DNA of 64,000 nt from Ensifer sp. WSM1721 (GCF_000513895.2 NZ_CP165783.1:496001-560000); one strand, 5' to 3'; shown: positions 20,968 through 31,269, counted from the first letter of the stretch. Numbers and translations are program-made. Notes: generated by a model from the letters alone, not told the origin.

Positions 20968-21430
20968 ATGGCAGGTGAACAGATAAGCCCAAATGAGCCG
21001 AAGCTTCTGAAGTAAAGATTGAGTGATGGCCGTGAAGAATTGTCGATGGAAGGTTACTATAGCTGGTGGATAGTCGTGGACGCCAAAGTTTCCGTCTAGG
21101 CGTCAAGCATTACCGTTCTCGGCGCGGGAAAGCCCATACTGGATGTCCACCCCAGGACCATTGCCAAAGGTGTTGAGCGACTAGGGCCCTCTGTTGATCT
21201 CGATCGTCCATCGGAAGAGGCCGAGAATGTGCCGTCGCTTAATCGTCGCGATCTCTGACGAAGAGACCACCGGAGTCCGAAGTTTGCTGTCGTGGTGGCG
21301 CGACCGTCTCGCTGTGACGAAACTATCCGACTTGCGCAAAAAAGTAGTTGCGATAGGAAAATCTACCTTGCTGTGGTTGCGTGCAATCGTTAAGGGCACA
21401 ACTATAAGGGCGAAGCGGTGCCCGAACTGA
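20968..21430 (+). pseudogene. Degenerate ORF with in-frame stops
   Basis: A start (MAGEQISPNEPK) with a purine-rich upstream sequence (AAGGAAG) opens a frame that reads through a TAA after 15 codons and a TAG about 27 codons later. It continues with protein-like sequence (ITVLGAGKPILDVHPRT, then GPSVDLDRPSEEAENVPS) to a TGA near 21254. Coding-like sequence may then shift frame and run to 21430. I do not recognise the family. The pattern fits a decayed gene, but chance reading frames cannot be excluded. Confidence 0.3.
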
Positions 21431-21771
21431 TCGACTTCCAGAACCTCTTAAATATAACGAGATGCCTAAAACATGAGCTACGTTAGGGAGCCTCCTGGAA
21501 AACTGGACGCTGCAGCAGTGACTGAGCAGGAGCGCGGTTTCGCGTGCGTCTTCTCGAAGAACGCGACACAGAATCGGTGCGTGGAACATGCGGGGCATGA
21601 GAGGTAGGGCGGTGCCGGATAGACTACTGGAAGCGGGTACAAAAACTGCCCTCGGGAAACATCGTCGGGCGTGAAGGATTCTGATTGACTGCTCAATTAT
21701 AAGATGCAATGCCATTGCCACAATGTCGCCACATTGTTGCATCGCTTCGGAATGGGGCTACAACTTTTCAA
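21431..21771. other. Non-coding stretch with a short palindrome
   Basis: No convincing gene was found on either strand. A perfect inverted repeat CAATGT-CGCC-ACATTG occurs at 21721-21736, about 35 bases before the acetyltransferase remnant, and could be an operator. The minus-strand frame at 21323-21742 has no recognisable protein character. Confidence 0.4.
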
Positions 21772-22289
21772 ATGGATACTCAGCAAGTCGTAAACTCCTG
21801 TGACGCGAGCGTAAATGCGAAGTCCAGCGGCGTCAGGGTGAGACTGTTCGAGGAGCAGGATCTCGAGGGTGTCAGACGGATCATGCGCCAGCACCATGCC
21901 GCGACGGTGTTTCGCAATCAGGCGTTCTCCGATTGGAAACTGAACGAGCATTTCGATCTCATTCTGTCGCGTCCGCCGCGCATGGTTTGCCCGGTCGCGG
22001 TATGGAAAGGCAAACCGGCCGGTGTCGCTTGGGCGATCGCGACTCTTACATGCTGACCGATGGCCCGCTGTGCGTCACAGTCCACGTCATCGCTGTGGAT
22101 TTAACTGTCACGCCCGTGAGAAGGGCTAAGGTGTTTCTGGCGCTTGTGGCCGCTGTTCGGCAATGGGCAGCGACCCTCAACGCTAGCCACTCTTTCATCC
22201 ACGTGACGACAGGATCAAACATCAAGGCAACCGATCGGCCCATGAAAGCTGCGGGTGCTGAGTTTGTCGGGGGGGCGTATGTTGTCTAA
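21772..22289 (+). pseudogene. GNAT-like acetyltransferase remnant, frameshifted
   Basis: The first frame from ATG 21772 encodes an acetyltransferase-like N-terminus (VRLFEEQDLEGVRRIMRQHH, then VWKGKPAGVAWAIA) and stops at 22056. The protein resumes one frame over (DSYMLTDGPLCVTVHVIAVD, then RRAKVFLALVAAVRQWAATL, SFIHVTTGSNIKATDRPMK) and ends at 22289. The break falls near 22035-22042, where insertion of one base would join the halves as AWAIADSYML. I recall similar short GNAT-like proteins from prophage-associated regions of rhizobia; that is memory, not a search. The gene is inactive as written unless the shift is a sequencing error. Confidence 0.7.
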
Positions 22290-22378
22290 GGCCGCGCGCG
22301 TGCCATCGACCGAGGCTTTGCTGCCAACGGGGCTCAAATCGCAGCAACAAACTAGGTGAAATCCGAAGGGATCAACGT

Positions 22379-22762
22379 TTGCAGCTAAGGGTGAAGAAAT
22401 CAAATTTCATTGTTGTCAGCGCGGCTTTCTCGGTCGCGATCGTTGCCTATTTGCTTTGGCTCGCGAACGAACGACAGGTTGCTATAGATAATTGCGACGT
22501 TCAAATGAGCGATGATGAAATAAAGCTCATTTCAGCTCAGGAGTTGATGAAAGTTCCTTCGCTTGCTTATCGTGCAAATGCATCCTCTGTCGACGATTTA
22601 ATTGAAAGAGCAAGGTGGGTAATTATCAAGCAGAAGCCAAAAAAGAGGCTGGAAGCTGAATCAGAGTACGACATGATTAAGTACGAAGCAGTGATGGAAA
22701 TAAACGGTAGAAGATTTAACGTCTCATTTGGAAGCTGCAAAAACATTATTAATGTAGGGTAA
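22379..22762 (+). CDS. Small membrane-anchored protein upstream of the first EF-hand giant
   Basis: About 127 residues; TTG at 22379 (GAAGGG about 9 bases upstream) or GTG at 22391 are the possible starts. One transmembrane helix lies near residues 9-28 (NFIVVSAAFSVAIVAYLLWL), followed by a roughly 95-residue charged domain that should face the periplasm. Two cysteines (DNCDV and GSCKN) could form a disulfide. I do not recognise the family. It ends seven bases before the giant gene at 22770, so the two are almost certainly co-transcribed. Base composition is clearly more AT-rich than the flanking genes, suggesting separate acquisition. A partner, immunity or anchoring role is speculation from position. 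Confidence 0.65.
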   Translation: MQLRVKKSNFIVVSAAFSVAIVAYLLWLANERQVAIDNCDVQMSDDEIKLISAQELMKVPSLAYRANASSVDDLIERARWVIIKQKPKKRLEAESEYDMIKYEAVMEINGRRFNVSFGSCKNIINVG

Positions 22763-22769
22763 TAGAAAA

Positions 22770-25700
22770 ATGTCTGGTTTCCGGCTAATTGATGCCATGC
22801 GCAATGAATGGAGCGCAAATCTTCAAGACTTTAACATAAATGTAGCGAACCATTTCTACTCGTATGGTGCGCCGAGCCGCTATGCCATGGAAACGCAAGG
22901 CGGTGGTGGCAGGGCGGCCACCGTTCAGTTTCGTTCGGAGGATTTTTTCCAGAATGTAGTCGACGCCAATCTAGGGCGCGACATGAACAATCTTTCTCCC
23001 AGCAACTTCAGATTTGTGCGAGACTTCTTCGCCGGGAACTCAGGTCTCAAGACCGGCACCTACTCAGCAGACCAGTTGAAAGGACTTGGCTACAATCTTA
23101 GCATAGCGGGCAACCTTTATGATTGGGGGTCGAGCTTCGGGAACGGGAGACTCAGGTCGTTCGAAGTTGCGTGGGCCGTTGGCTCGTATAGGGTTGATAT
23201 CGTCGATCAAGCGAAGTTTCACGTTAGCCCGCGCGGCGTGTCCATCACTGGTTTCGGCTACGGCGTCGCCCCTGACAATTATGATTTCAAGTCGGCGAAT
23301 ATCAGCCAGCTTCAGAACGATTTAACGGAGCTGTTCGTTAGGGGTACGAATCCCTTCGGGATCTACGAGAAAGTTACAATGAATTTTACCGGCTACCGCT
23401 ACGTCGGTACGGTGACACAGCAGAACTTTCAAAAAGGCTTTTCGGACACCTCGTTGGAGGCGCGCGACGAGGCGAGCGCTGCTCGGCGCGCAGCGGCGGC
23501 TAGCCGTCCCCGACCGCCTTCGGAAGGGGCCCAAGAGGCTCAGCGAATAGCGGCTCTCAGCCGGAAAGCGGATGCGAAGAGCGCTCTCTCCCTCGAAGCG
23601 CGCGATGAGAAGGCAGCAAAAAACGCCTATGCGAAGGCGGGTTGGGGTTTGGATTCGCCGTCTGAGCGCCGTTCTCCCAGCTCAAAATCGACTTCGATTG
23701 GCGCATCGTCTTCCGGTGGCGCGAAGACGTCTTCCAGTTCGTCCTCTTCAAGGAGAACGAGCGGCGGCTTGTCGCCCACTGAGCGGGATGAACGGAACGC
23801 CGCCGCAAGGAGTTCCAGCAGTTCAAAATCGACAAGTAGCAGTTCGAAAAGCAAGTCCTCGGGAAGCTACAATAGCAACGGGACCAAGGGCAACAATGGC
23901 CGCCTGGGTCGCGTGCCCGTTCTGCTGGACCTGAATGGGGGCGGCTTCACGATTTCCGACACATCGGACTCAAACCTTTTCCTCGATATCGGCGGCGACG
24001 GGTACAAGTACCGGACTGCGTGGGTCGGAGCTGGTGACGGCGTCCTGATGATCGATATCGATAGCGATGGCAAGATCTCAGATCGTAAGGAGGTTGTCTT
24101 TACCGATTGGGATCCGTCCGCCGACAACGATATGCAGGCGCTGCGTCAGGTCTTCGACACCAACGGCAACGGAACGCTCGATGCCGGCGACGCGCAGTGG
24201 GCGGCCTTCAAGGTCATGGTCACCAACGCGGACGGAACCATAAGCCAGAAGACGTTAGCGGAACTCGGTATCCAATCCATCAATCTGACGGTCGACAAGA
24301 CGCGGATCGCTTTTGCTGGCGGTTCCTCAATCGAGGGCCAGACTGTGTTCACGCGCGCGGATGGTTCCACCGGCATCGCTGCCACCGCGACGCTCGCAGT
24401 GGACACTAACGGGTATGTGGTAACGGAGACATCTTCTACCGACGAAGCCGGCAACAAAACGGTGACCACCTCGGCTCATGCCAAGGATGGGACACTCCAG
24501 TCCCAAACCATGCGGACGATCAACGCGGATGGCCGGACGATCACCACACGCTTTGACGAAGTTGGTGACGGCGTCATTGATAGGGTTCTGAGCGATATCA
24601 CCGTCATTAACAGCGATGGCAGCCAGACGCGTACGGAAACCAACCGCAACGGCGGCGGCATTCTGATCGATACCATAAGCACGGTGAAGAGCAGCGACGG
24701 CAGGACGATCACGATTTCCCGCGACGAGCGTGGGGGCGGTTACACGACAGAGCGGGAGACACAGGTCACCGGCAGCGACAATTCCCTCGCGATCACCGTG
24801 CAAGAGCTCGGCCAAGACGGCACGCTGATCAAGCAAACGATTGCCTCGCATAGCGCTGACCGATTGACGCGCACCGTGGGCCAGGACGCAAATGGCGACT
24901 CCTTTTTCGAGCGCAGCGTTACCTCCGACACCACCTACAATGGGGACGGCAGCCGGATCGAACGGAATGCTGTCCGCGGCGGGGAAGGGAATCTGCTGTC
25001 GAGAGCGGAGATCACGATAAACGCTGACAATCGTTCGAGGACCGAAACCATCGATGCCGACGGCGATGGCCTGAACGACTATACGACCACGTCGTCAACA
25101 AGCCGGGACAGCAATGGCACAACCACGGTTGTCGAAACCTCGCTTGCCCGCGAAGGCAGCGTCTTCGGCAGAGCCACGACGACGGTCAGCTCCGACGGTC
25201 TGACGAAGACCAGCGCGGCGGACCAGAATGGCGATGGCACGGCGGATCGATCGACGTCGGACGTGACTGTCATCGCGGCCGATGGCACCCGGACGCGGAC
25301 GATGCGGGCGACCGCCCAATCCGGCAAGCTTCTGTCGCAATCGGTGGAGCAACGCGCCGCCGATGGGTTGGTTGGCACGATCACCAGCGATACGAATGGC
25401 GACGGCGCGACAGACCAGGTGGTCGCCGTAACCCGCGACGCAGCTGGCGTCGTGACTGAGACCACAACGGTTCAGAGCGCTGACGGCACCTTGTTGTCCA
25501 GGTCCGTAAAGTCCACCAGTGCCGATCGCTTGTCGAATACGACGCAGGTTGATCGGCACGGTCGCAACGTCTTTGACGAGGTTGTCGTTGACACGACCAC
25601 CCGGAACGCGGGCGGGACATCGACCCGTTCGATCGAGAGGAGGAGCGAGAACAACACCCTCATCTCGAGATCGGTGGAAACAACCAGCGCGGATGGTCTG

Positions 25701-28700
25701 ACGGTCTCCACTGTAGCCGATGTCAACGGGGATGGTCAGATCGACCAAAACGCCTCGACCACAAAGGTACTGAATGCCGACGGCAGTCAGTTGATCACAA
25801 TGGAAAATCGCAGTGGCAATGGCTCGCTTCTGAGTCGCGATACCACCTCGATCAACGCCAGCCGCTCCTACACATTCGTTCAGAAGGATACCGACGGCGA
25901 CGGGCAGACCAATTTCTGGGAAACGACCACCATCGCGGCCGATGGCGGAGTAACGACCGATACCCGCAGCTACGCCAACAACGGGCAGCTGATCTCACGA
26001 ACATTCGCCTACGCGGACGGGAATGGCCTCTACAAGCAGGAGTTCGACGACCTAGACGGCGACCTCTCGATGGATTTCACCACCGAAGTCCACACCATGC
26101 TGCACAACAACGGCGGCAACACGGTAATGACCACGAAATCCTCGGCAAACGGATCGCGGCTGAACCGAAGCAGCGTGACGACGAGTGGGAACGGCCTTAC
26201 GGTCACTGAGGAGACCGACGTTAACGGTGACGGCGTCATCGACAACACCGTTACCAAGTCAACCGTGATCGAAAACAATGGCGCAAAGAGTGTAACGCAG
26301 TCGACGATGGTGGGCACGAGTCTCGCCTCGCGGACGACTGTGTCCACATCCGCAAACGGCTTGGCGTCGCGCACGGCATCTGACCTCAACGGTGACGGCG
26401 TCATCGACAACACGACGACCCAATGGAAAACGCTCAACGCCGACGGCTCCACCTATGATGCAAGCGAGAGCTACGCTGCCAATGGAAGTCTGCTCGCCCG
26501 CACCGAAACGAACACGAGCTCTGATGGCAAGCAGGTCAGTCAGGGGATCGACGAAGATGGCAACGGCGTCATTGATCAGTGGATCGAAGAGAGGACCGAT
26601 AACAACGGAGAACGGTCTCGCTCGGCAACGGAGCGAAGCGGTTCTGGAACCGCGTTGAGTTCGAGCCTGACGGTCGTATCGGCGAACCGGCTGACGACGA
26701 CCAAGAGCATCGAATTCAACGGCGACAGCGGGTGGGATCTGCATCGAAGGAGTGAGACAACCATCGGCGCCGATGGTTCGACCACGCGGGTCGATGACGA
26801 GTTTTCCGGCAATTGGGCCTTGAAGGAGCGGACGAAGACGATCGTCAGCACCGATGGTTTGACTAAGGAAGTGCTCTACTCCGACAGCAACTACAACACG
26901 CTGCGGGCCTATCACGACATAACGAACATCAATCAGGACGGATCCACCCAGCGTGACGTCGTCCATTTCCGCAATGCCGACTGGTCGCGAGAAAGCCATG
27001 TCGGCACATGGACAAGTGCCGACAAGCGCACCGTTACGGTCACTAAGGACATCGACGGCGACTTTGTCGCGGATCAGTTCACACTGACCCAACTCTACAA
27101 CAACGGATCGACACATCAGGTTCTGTCGGACTACGCAGCCGACGGCCAGGCCATTGCCCGACAGACGGTGATCGACACCAGCGGCAACGGCCTGTCGAAG
27201 ACCACCGCCTATGATTTCGACGGTAACGGCACGGTCGATGCGCAGGTGACGAAGAGCACCGCCTTTGCCGCTGATGGCACCGCGACCGTCACCACCGACT
27301 ACAGCAACCGCGAGAATGGTACCTTGGTCCTGAAGGGACGTGAGGTCGCCTCGGTCAGCGGAAACGGGCTCATCGAAAACCTGCAATGGGACGACACGGG
27401 AGCGGGCACGTTCACGCGCCGCCAGAACAAGGTGACCGTCCTCAATACCGATGGTTCTCGGACCACCACCGACCAGCAGTTTGCGAATAGCCAGAGTATC
27501 CGCACCGTCACCACCTCCGTTTCCGCCAACGGCCTCGTCACCTCCAGGCAGCTTGACGTTGATGGCGATGGATCAGTTGATCAGCGGCAGACCGATGCAA
27601 CGGCTCTGAATGCGGACGGGACCGTCACGCGCACGGTCGCATCCACCGGGTTAAACGCCGCGGTACTCTCCACCGTGACGTCGACGACCAGCGCTGACGG
27701 CAAGACCGTTACGGTCCAGGATGTCTCGGGCATCGAGGGGGTTGCGTCACGCACGACGGTCTCCGTATCACGTGAACGGGCCGATGGCGGCACGGTCAAG
27801 GTCGATAGCGTTCGCAATGCGGCCAATCAACTCGTCGAAAGGGTCACGACCACCATTTCCGACGACAAGCGGCTCGTGCAGATCGGCCATGACACCAACG
27901 GCGATGGCCAATCTGATCAGGCCGAGCAGATCGTGACCACTGTCGACGGTCGCCGGGTCTCCACGGTGACGAACTTCTCCAACGGTTCGATGATTGGCCG
28001 AATGACAACCACGGAAGCCGCGGATGGTTTGTCTTCGGTGATCGAGGTTGACAGGAACGGTGACGGAACCGCGGACACGCGGAAAGTCCAGCAGAATGCA
28101 CTGTACGCTGATGGAAGCCGGGAAATCATCGTTGCCGAGACCGACCTGAGCACAGGCAAGCTCCGCTCGAAAACCACAAAATCCACGAGTGCCGACGGCA
28201 AGACCTACGTCGAAGCAACCGACGTCGATGGCGACGGCGTAGTCGACCAGACAGTCCGCGAGACGATCCTTGCCTCCGATGTGCGACAGACGTCGGTGAC
28301 CAACAATGCCAGTGCGCGCAAGTCCAATCAGAAACTGAACAACGAAACCTACTGGAACGACATGGTTCCAGCAGCGACGCAAACGACAACCTCCGCCGAC
28401 GGGCTCGTCAAGACGACTTCGGTTGACGTCGATGGCGACGGTCGTTTTGAAGTCTCGATGGATGCCAGAACGCGGATCGACGGCAGCGTCATCACGACCG
28501 TCGTGGAGACGAACAGCGACGGAAGTGCGAAATCACGCGGCCTCTATGAGATGAGCCACGACGGAGTCGTGAGCGTCTTCAGGAGGGACGGCAACAATGA
28601 CGGCTTCTTCGAGTTTGTCGAGACCACGACTAAGCTTGGCAGCGGCGCGGTGGAACGGACGGCCATAACCAGGGAAAACGCCGGGACGGTCACCAAGAGC

Positions 28701-31166
28701 GCCCAGACCACGGTGGATCCGTTCGGAAACATCCTTCGCAGCAAAACGGTGGACGGCGCTGGGCGCACCCTTGAGGAGCAAACGAGGGCGACGAATGGAA
28801 CGTCGACGCGCACCACTTATGTGGCGGCGACGGGCGCGGTTCGCGCGACGCAGGTGTTCGATGCGTTCGACATCATCCGTAGCGCCACCCACCATGACCC
28901 GGCAAATTCCGAAACATGGTCGAGAGTTGAGCAGACCTTCGATACGGCCGGCGTGAAAACCTTTGAGAAGCAGTTCCTCGACGACGGAACGACCGCGGAG
29001 CTCTACTATCGGGCAACCGATGGTTTGATCTACGAGTCGCGGACCTTCGCCGCCAACGGAGCGTTGACATCCACGGCCCTCTACGACGCACAGGGCGGGC
29101 GGACGAGCACCGTGCTGCACGATCCGCTGAACCAACAGGCATGGACGCGCGTCGAGCAGACCTTCGATACCGCGGGGGTCAAGACGCTGGAACGGCAGTT
29201 TCACGACAACGGTACTAGGACCGACCTTTATTATCGTTCGCCTGGCGGCCAGCTCTACGAAGCGCAGGTATTCTCGGCGGCAGGCGTTCTGACCAGCAGA
29301 ACCGAGTATGACGCGGCCAACAATTCGCGCTTTGTGAAGCACTGGGACGTGAACAACAACCAGCCCTGGTCATATATCGAACAACGCATCAACGGCGCTG
29401 GCGCCGTCGAGTGGCAGATGGATCGATATGACGACAATTGGACAGAAACGACCACGTATGATGTAAACAACAATCAGCCTTGGGCGTGTTTTGTCGAGGT
29501 GAGAGATCCGAGTGGAACCATCATTTCTCAAGCGGCATTTAATGCGGACAACTCGCCGTTACCAATCACCTCTAATCAGCCACAAGTTCAGACCTACCAT
29601 ATACTTCAGCGGTCAAACCACGGCCTGATCGTGACCCTCCAGCAAGCCGGCCTCTTCAACATCGAAGATCCGATCAATTCCATTTACTTGCTGATGGATC
29701 CGTCGCTGTCCAAGACGTTAAAACTGACTCCGATCAGCGGCATTGCCCTGTCCTCCTACTCCGAGGGATTGAAGGCCGCCCTTGACAAGCTTGAATCTGA
29801 TAGAATTCAGAGGATTGGGCAGGTCGGCCTCGGACAGGCTAACCAACGCGCTGCCGACCAAGTCAAACATCTGGCACACAAGCTACGCTTGGGCTTGGTG
29901 ATGGGCGATCTGTTCACGCACGTACCTGCTGATATGACGCGGGAAGCTGCCGATGCGGCTACGAAGGCGTTCTTCGACAATCTCGCCCTCTACGGGCGCT
30001 ACCAGCTAGAAGAGTACTATACAATGAGCGCCGCAGAGCTGCGCTGGGCGGCCATTTTGTCGAATGGCAGAATGCAAACAACACTCGGAGCCCAGCTCGT
30101 CAGGCTAGGTCCGACGCTTGTCGCATTGACGAACAGCGATGTCACAAACGGTGCCAGGGGACCGGCGCTCGACGCCTTCGAAGAACTCGCTGGGGCGGTA
30201 GCGCTGGACCAAAAAGGCGCGGCCATCGCTGCTTCTGTCGAGGCCAAAATCGTCACCGTCATGAGCAAGTCTCTTTCGAGGGTCGCAGTGTACGGCGTTG
30301 CCGGCCTTCTTCAGGATGTAACGACCTCCACCGCAGAAGCGGCCGAGTTCATTCGCGTTGGTAACCGCGATCAAGCGGCCCGGACGATGACGAAGCTTGC
30401 CGGCCGACTGACCTTCGGTTGGAAGAGTGCGGCGTATACGGGCGGGCCGATCCAAACTGCGATCGGTGATTTCTCCGAAAACCTTTCGAGCTCGTTGGTT
30501 GGCAACTTCACAGTGGACGTGATTACCGCCCATTCCAACTCACTCAAGGGTGCGATTGATGCCGCCATCCGCCAACCCGTTCTCCTCGACTTAAACGGCG
30601 ACAACCACATCGATCTTCGTATGTTCTCACCTGCTGAGTTCGACGAAGGACGCGGCCCCCGTTTCGATTGGGACGGAGACGGAATTGCCGACGGAACTGC
30701 CTGGGTCGGACCGGACGACGGTTGGCTGGCGATAGATCTTGCCGCCGATGGTAGCGCCGGGTCCGATGGCTTGATCAACCAGGCCAAGGAACTGGCGTTT
30801 ACGATGTGGAAAACTCAAGACGAACTCGTGGGTGAGCAGAAGGCCGTCACCGATCTGGAAGCCCTGCGCCTGGTGTTCGACACCAACCACAACAATCAGC
30901 TCGACGCAGGTGACGCGCGTTGGAGCGAGTTCCGTATTTGGCGCGACGCCAACCAGAACGGTGTTACCGACACCGGGGAGTTATGGACGCTCGCGGAGGC
31001 TGACATCAGCCTCATCGAGCTCGTGCCGTCTTCCGCAGGGGCGCTTCAGTTTGCCGACGGCTCGGCGATCACCGGGACGAGTGGCTACGTGAAAGGCGAC
31101 GGAACACGTGCGCTCGTTGGAGATGCCACCGTCACCTATCGCCCAGGTGCGACGACCGTCGCCTAG
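22770..31166 (+). CDS. Giant EF-hand-rich repeat protein, probable T1SS substrate (first paralogue)
   Basis: 2,798 residues. Residues 1-220 form a unique globular N-terminal domain I cannot identify. Residues 290-385 are a Ser/Lys-rich linker. An EF-hand-like module follows near 388-560 (VPVLLDLNGGG, DTNGNGTLDAGD). Residues about 555-1980 contain roughly two dozen repeats of about 55 residues with Asp-rich loops (DxNGDGxxD) and the pattern TTSADGL...NADGS. About 2030-2260 has YD...W repeats. Residues 2275-2600 form an extra, mostly helical domain. The last 200 residues are a second EF-hand module (VLLDLNGDNHID, DWDGDGIAD, canonical loop DANQNGVTDTGE). There is no signal peptide and there are no GGxGxD nonapeptides. 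HlyB and HlyD genes follow, so type I export is likely. An adhesin or toxin role is inference. Confidence 0.85.
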   Translation: MSGFRLIDAMRNEWSANLQDFNINVANHFYSYGAPSRYAMETQGGGGRAATVQFRSEDFFQNVVDANLGRDMNNLSPSNFRFVRDFFAGNSGLKTGTYSADQLKGLGYNLSIAGNLYDWGSSFGNGRLRSFEVAWAVGSYRVDIVDQAKFHVSPRGVSITGFGYGVAPDNYDFKSANISQLQNDLTELFVRGTNPFGIYEKVTMNFTGYRYVGTVTQQNFQKGFSDTSLEARDEASAARRAAAASRPRPPSEGAQEAQRIAALSRKADAKSALSLEARDEKAAKNAYAKAGWGLDSPSERRSPSSKSTSIGASSSGGAKTSSSSSSSRRTSGGLSPTERDERNAAARSSSSSKSTSSSSKSKSSGSYNSNGTKGNNGRLGRVPVLLDLNGGGFTISDTSDSNLFLDIGGDGYKYRTAWVGAGDGVLMIDIDSDGKISDRKEVVFTDWDPSADNDMQALRQVFDTNGNGTLDAGDAQWAAFKVMVTNADGTISQKTLAELGIQSINLTVDKTRIAFAGGSSIEGQTVFTRADGSTGIAATATLAVDTNGYVVTETSSTDEAGNKTVTTSAHAKDGTLQSQTMRTINADGRTITTRFDEVGDGVIDRVLSDITVINSDGSQTRTETNRNGGGILIDTISTVKSSDGRTITISRDERGGGYTTERETQVTGSDNSLAITVQELGQDGTLIKQTIASHSADRLTRTVGQDANGDSFFERSVTSDTTYNGDGSRIERNAVRGGEGNLLSRAEITINADNRSRTETIDADGDGLNDYTTTSSTSRDSNGTTTVVETSLAREGSVFGRATTTVSSDGLTKTSAADQNGDGTADRSTSDVTVIAADGTRTRTMRATAQSGKLLSQSVEQRAADGLVGTITSDTNGDGATDQVVAVTRDAAGVVTETTTVQSADGTLLSRSVKSTSADRLSNTTQVDRHGRNVFDEVVVDTTTRNAGGTSTRSIERRSENNTLISRSVETTSADGLTVSTVADVNGDGQIDQNASTTKVLNADGSQLITMENRSGNGSLLSRDTTSINASRSYTFVQKDTDGDGQTNFWETTTIAADGGVTTDTRSYANNGQLISRTFAYADGNGLYKQEFDDLDGDLSMDFTTEVHTMLHNNGGNTVMTTKSSANGSRLNRSSVTTSGNGLTVTEETDVNGDGVIDNTVTKSTVIENNGAKSVTQSTMVGTSLASRTTVSTSANGLASRTASDLNGDGVIDNTTTQWKTLNADGSTYDASESYAANGSLLARTETNTSSDGKQVSQGIDEDGNGVIDQWIEERTDNNGERSRSATERSGSGTALSSSLTVVSANRLTTTKSIEFNGDSGWDLHRRSETTIGADGSTTRVDDEFSGNWALKERTKTIVSTDGLTKEVLYSDSNYNTLRAYHDITNINQDGSTQRDVVHFRNADWSRESHVGTWTSADKRTVTVTKDIDGDFVADQFTLTQLYNNGSTHQVLSDYAADGQAIARQTVIDTSGNGLSKTTAYDFDGNGTVDAQVTKSTAFAADGTATVTTDYSNRENGTLVLKGREVASVSGNGLIENLQWDDTGAGTFTRRQNKVTVLNTDGSRTTTDQQFANSQSIRTVTTSVSANGLVTSRQLDVDGDGSVDQRQTDATALNADGTVTRTVASTGLNAAVLSTVTSTTSADGKTVTVQDVSGIEGVASRTTVSVSRERADGGTVKVDSVRNAANQLVERVTTTISDDKRLVQIGHDTNGDGQSDQAEQIVTTVDGRRVSTVTNFSNGSMIGRMTTTEAADGLSSVIEVDRNGDGTADTRKVQQNALYADGSREIIVAETDLSTGKLRSKTTKSTSADGKTYVEATDVDGDGVVDQTVRETILASDVRQTSVTNNASARKSNQKLNNETYWNDMVPAATQTTTSADGLVKTTSVDVDGDGRFEVSMDARTRIDGSVITTVVETNSDGSAKSRGLYEMSHDGVVSVFRRDGNNDGFFEFVETTTKLGSGAVERTAITRENAGTVTKSAQTTVDPFGNILRSKTVDGAGRTLEEQTRATNGTSTRTTYVAATGAVRATQVFDAFDIIRSATHHDPANSETWSRVEQTFDTAGVKTFEKQFLDDGTTAELYYRATDGLIYESRTFAANGALTSTALYDAQGGRTSTVLHDPLNQQAWTRVEQTFDTAGVKTLERQFHDNGTRTDLYYRSPGGQLYEAQVFSAAGVLTSRTEYDAANNSRFVKHWDVNNNQPWSYIEQRINGAGAVEWQMDRYDDNWTETTTYDVNNNQPWACFVEVRDPSGTIISQAAFNADNSPLPITSNQPQVQTYHILQRSNHGLIVTLQQAGLFNIEDPINSIYLLMDPSLSKTLKLTPISGIALSSYSEGLKAALDKLESDRIQRIGQVGLGQANQRAADQVKHLAHKLRLGLVMGDLFTHVPADMTREAADAATKAFFDNLALYGRYQLEEYYTMSAAELRWAAILSNGRMQTTLGAQLVRLGPTLVALTNSDVTNGARGPALDAFEELAGAVALDQKGAAIAASVEAKIVTVMSKSLSRVAVYGVAGLLQDVTTSTAEAAEFIRVGNRDQAARTMTKLAGRLTFGWKSAAYTGGPIQTAIGDFSENLSSSLVGNFTVDVITAHSNSLKGAIDAAIRQPVLLDLNGDNHIDLRMFSPAEFDEGRGPRFDWDGDGIADGTAWVGPDDGWLAIDLAADGSAGSDGLINQAKELAFTMWKTQDELVGEQKAVTDLEALRLVFDTNHNNQLDAGDARWSEFRIWRDANQNGVTDTGELWTLAEADISLIELVPSSAGALQFADGSAITGTSGYVKGDGTRALVGDATVTYRPGATTVA
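24430..28700 (+). repeat. Stalk of about 55-residue coding repeats (first giant)
   Basis: Tandem degenerate units of about 165 nt encode a D-x-N/D-G-D-G-x-x-D loop followed by a conserved NADGS turn and a TTSADGL turn. Example units lie at about 26217 and 26390, both with DxNGDGVIDN. Unit number is roughly two dozen by eye; edges are approximate. Confidence 0.7.
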
Positions 31167-31269
31167 CGGCCGTCGTTTGTGTGGCCCTCGCGCCTCCCGC
31201 GCCTCATGGTCGCGGCAGGCGAGTTTAATTTGATTATGCCTGTTCCTCAAACACGACTGCCTTTCACTC

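Noticed and set aside
21323..21742. A 139-codon minus-strand frame
   Set aside because: No recognisable family, no ribosome site, and it overlaps a degenerate region.
24430..28700. CRISPR array or DNA-level satellite as an explanation of the repeats
   Set aside because: The units are degenerate at DNA level and conserved as protein in one frame, so they are coding repeats.
22770..31166. RTX toxin identity for the first EF-hand giant
   Set aside because: No GGxGxDxUx nonapeptides are present; the Asp-rich loops are of EF-hand and DxNGDG type.
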